A program made the translations under genes and the position numbers. The notes under the pieces are model-generated. The model searched no databases and was not told the origin of the DNA. It saw only the letters and a program-made list of their open reading frames with translations. From Mariniphaga sp964559175 (GTDB lineage Bacteria > Bacteroidota > Bacteroidia > Bacteroidales > Prolixibacteraceae), in NCBI GenBank assembly GCA_964559175.1, contig CAZLGT010000016.1, positions 1 to 64,000 on the forward strand: a DNA stretch of 64,000 nt, in the 5' to 3' direction. The stretch's first letter is position 1, and each line of letters begins with the position of its first letter. Below are positions 62,623 to 64,000 of this stretch, piece after piece.

Positions 62623-63732
62623 ATGAAAATCGGGATCATTGGTTCCAGGGGCATTCCCAATGAATACGGCGGTTTTGAACAATTTGCCGGATACCTGTCG
62701 TCCGGCCTGGTAAAAAAAGGCTGGGAGGTTTGTGTGTACAGCCCGCACCACCATTCGTACAAAAAAAGGGAATACAACGGAGCCCAACTGATTCATTGCT
62801 ACGATCCCGAGAAAAAAGCAGGCCCCGCAGGGCATTTCATCTACGATTTGAATTGTATTCTCGACAGCAGAAAAAGAGGGTTCGACATCCTCCTGCAGTT
62901 GGGATACACCACCAGCGCTATTTGGAACTGGTTGATTGACAAAAAAAGTATCTTAATTACCAACCCCGATGGACTGGAGTGGCAGCGCAGCAAATACAAC
63001 CGGTTGGTACAGCAGTTTCTCAGGTATTCCGAAAAACTGGTCCTGAACAAAAGCCACTGTATTGTTGCAGACTCAAAGGTAATTCAGGAAAGAATACTGA
63101 AACAGCATGGAAAACAAACGTTCTTTATTGCGTATGGAGCAGATAAATTTACCACTCCCGACGAAAGTCAGATCAGCAGATTACATTTAACGCCCAACAA
63201 CTATTTCCTGGTGGCTTCCCGGATGCAATCCGACAATCATGTCGAAGAAATCATTCAGGGTGTTATTGGTTCCGGAACAGATTTACCACTCGTTATTGTT
63301 GGAAATGCAACCAACACATTTGCAAAAAAACTGTACAGCAAATACCATTCGCCGTCCATCCGGTTTATGGGAGGCATTTATAATCAGGAGCTTTTAAACA
63401 ACCTGCGTTATTATTCAACCCTTTACTTTCACGGTCATTCAGCCGGGGGAACCAACCCGTCGCTTATAGAAGCCATGGCAGCTTCGGCACGTATTTGTGC
63501 GCACAACAACGCATTTAACAGAGAAGTGCTCGGGGCCGATGCCGATTATTTTTCAAATGAAGAAGAAATAGCCCAAATCATTCAGACGGTTAAGCCCGCC
63601 GAACAATGGCAGACAAGAATCAGCAATAATTTTAAAAAATCAGAAACGGTTTACAGCAAACAGGCAATCATCGACCAGTACGACACATTTTTCAGGCAAA
63701 TATTGAATCAAAAAAACGAATTCGTATCCTAA
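62623..63732 (+). CDS. DUF1972/GT4 glycosyltransferase
   Basis: 369 residues. N-terminal DUF1972 signature (MKIGIIGSRGIPNEYGGFEQFAGYLS), FDILLQLGYTTSAIW in the middle, and the GT-B C-domain with PSLIEAMA-type donor loop (HSAGGTNPSLIEAMAASARI). Members are often rhamnosyl- or similar transferases of polysaccharide clusters. No signal peptide. It is followed 13 nt later by the gene of a priming transferase. Confidence 0.9.
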   Translation: MKIGIIGSRGIPNEYGGFEQFAGYLSSGLVKKGWEVCVYSPHHHSYKKREYNGAQLIHCYDPEKKAGPAGHFIYDLNCILDSRKRGFDILLQLGYTTSAIWNWLIDKKSILITNPDGLEWQRSKYNRLVQQFLRYSEKLVLNKSHCIVADSKVIQERILKQHGKQTFFIAYGADKFTTPDESQISRLHLTPNNYFLVASRMQSDNHVEEIIQGVIGSGTDLPLVIVGNATNTFAKKLYSKYHSPSIRFMGGIYNQELLNNLRYYSTLYFHGHSAGGTNPSLIEAMAASARICAHNNAFNREVLGADADYFSNEEEIAQIIQTVKPAEQWQTRISNNFKKSETVYSKQAIIDQYDTFFRQILNQKNEFVS

Positions 63733-63745
63733 AACAGCTAATCCT

Positions 63746-64000
63746 ATGGCCCAACGATATTCAAAATACATTCCGCTCATTTCGCTCACCGGCGATTTTC
63801 TGATACTGAACCTGTTGTTTATTGCCGGTTTTTGGTGGCATACCGGGATTGAAAATCCCTTTTCACCGCTTTACATCTTGTTTTACGGGTATTTGAATAT
63901 CGTTTTTTTTCTTTTGCTCATTGTTTTTGGAGCCTACCGCTTCAACCGCCATGTGCATAAAAAAGAAATTTTTGTGATGTATATCAAAATCACCGTTTTT
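63746..64000 (+). CDS. Polyprenyl glycosylphosphotransferase (WcaJ-like), cut by window end
   Basis: The first 85 codons of a larger gene. The visible part has two hydrophobic segments (ISLTGDFLILNLLFIAGFWW and ILFYGYLNIVFFLLLIVFGAYRF) followed by the basic NRHVHKKEIF, as in the N-terminus of undecaprenyl-phosphate sugar phosphotransferases that start polysaccharide repeats. The catalytic part lies outside the window. The gene begins 13 nt after the glycosyltransferase and is probably in the same operon. Confidence 0.75.
   Translation, partial: MAQRYSKYIPLISLTGDFLILNLLFIAGFWWHTGIENPFSPLYILFYGYLNIVFFLLLIVFGAYRFNRHVHKKEIFVMYIKITVF

Overview
The window looks like chromosome from a member of the Bacteroidota, probably of the Marinilabiliales/Prolixibacteraceae kind. 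The evidence is the -7/-33 promoter style (TAnnTTTG with TTTG 20 nt upstream), weak Shine-Dalgarno sites, Bacteroidota-typical families (DUF4301, DUF5916, DUF4197, an OlsF/GlsF-type fused acyltransferase, an AddB-like nuclease), and a RAYT-type transposase set among palindromic repeats. No tRNA or rRNA gene was recognised. Family names rest on motifs read by eye; no database was searched.

Positions 1-11.1 kb are a defence island. First comes a visibly AT-rich, translationally coupled three-gene operon: a 5'-truncated coiled-coil/AAA-like protein, a 295-aa unknown, and a 1738-aa superfamily 2 helicase with a C-terminal DUF1998 domain. It resembles the DruE/DISARM class of helicase defence systems but has partners I do not recognise. 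At about 7.8 kb the composition changes and a BsuBI/PstI-type restriction-modification operon follows: controller, methylase, endonuclease, and a 53-aa zinc-ribbon gene coupled to the endonuclease.

Positions 11-32.5 kb are mostly core genes: MaoC hydratase, a popT-aroE-phosphatase operon, a fused lipid acyltransferase, YgiQ, a DUF4197 lipoprotein, a Cys-rich PAS protein, a ParE-like toxin-antitoxin pair fused translationally to a radical SAM gene, DUF4301, a TPR protein, a lipase-like lipoprotein, a 1422-aa AsmA-like protein built of about seven repeats, ThuA, an MFS carrier and a YeaQ-type membrane protein. Positions 32.55-34.04 kb are a RAYT/REP-like repeat region.

Positions 34-38.8 kb carry a minus-strand osmolyte operon (porin, BCCT carrier, universal stress protein, betaine-binding lipoprotein). 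Positions 39-49.3 kb hold superoxide dismutase and an acetate/acetyl-lysine locus: ackA, acs, an OFA carrier, an NDP-forming acyl-CoA synthetase fused to a GNAT domain, and a CobB sirtuin, then trmD. Positions 49.3-64 kb carry the AddB-like nuclease, a PAP2/GT39 pair, a TPR lipoprotein, a DUF5916 gene broken by one in-frame stop, a DUF1778-GNAT (TacAT-like) module, an orphan antitoxin with a truncated toxin, and the start of a polysaccharide cluster (O-antigen ligase, DUF1972 glycosyltransferase, priming transferase cut by the right edge).

Four palindromic elements of unrelated sequence lie between genes, including a 57-bp element that exactly fills the trmD/nuclease gap and folds as a three-way junction.
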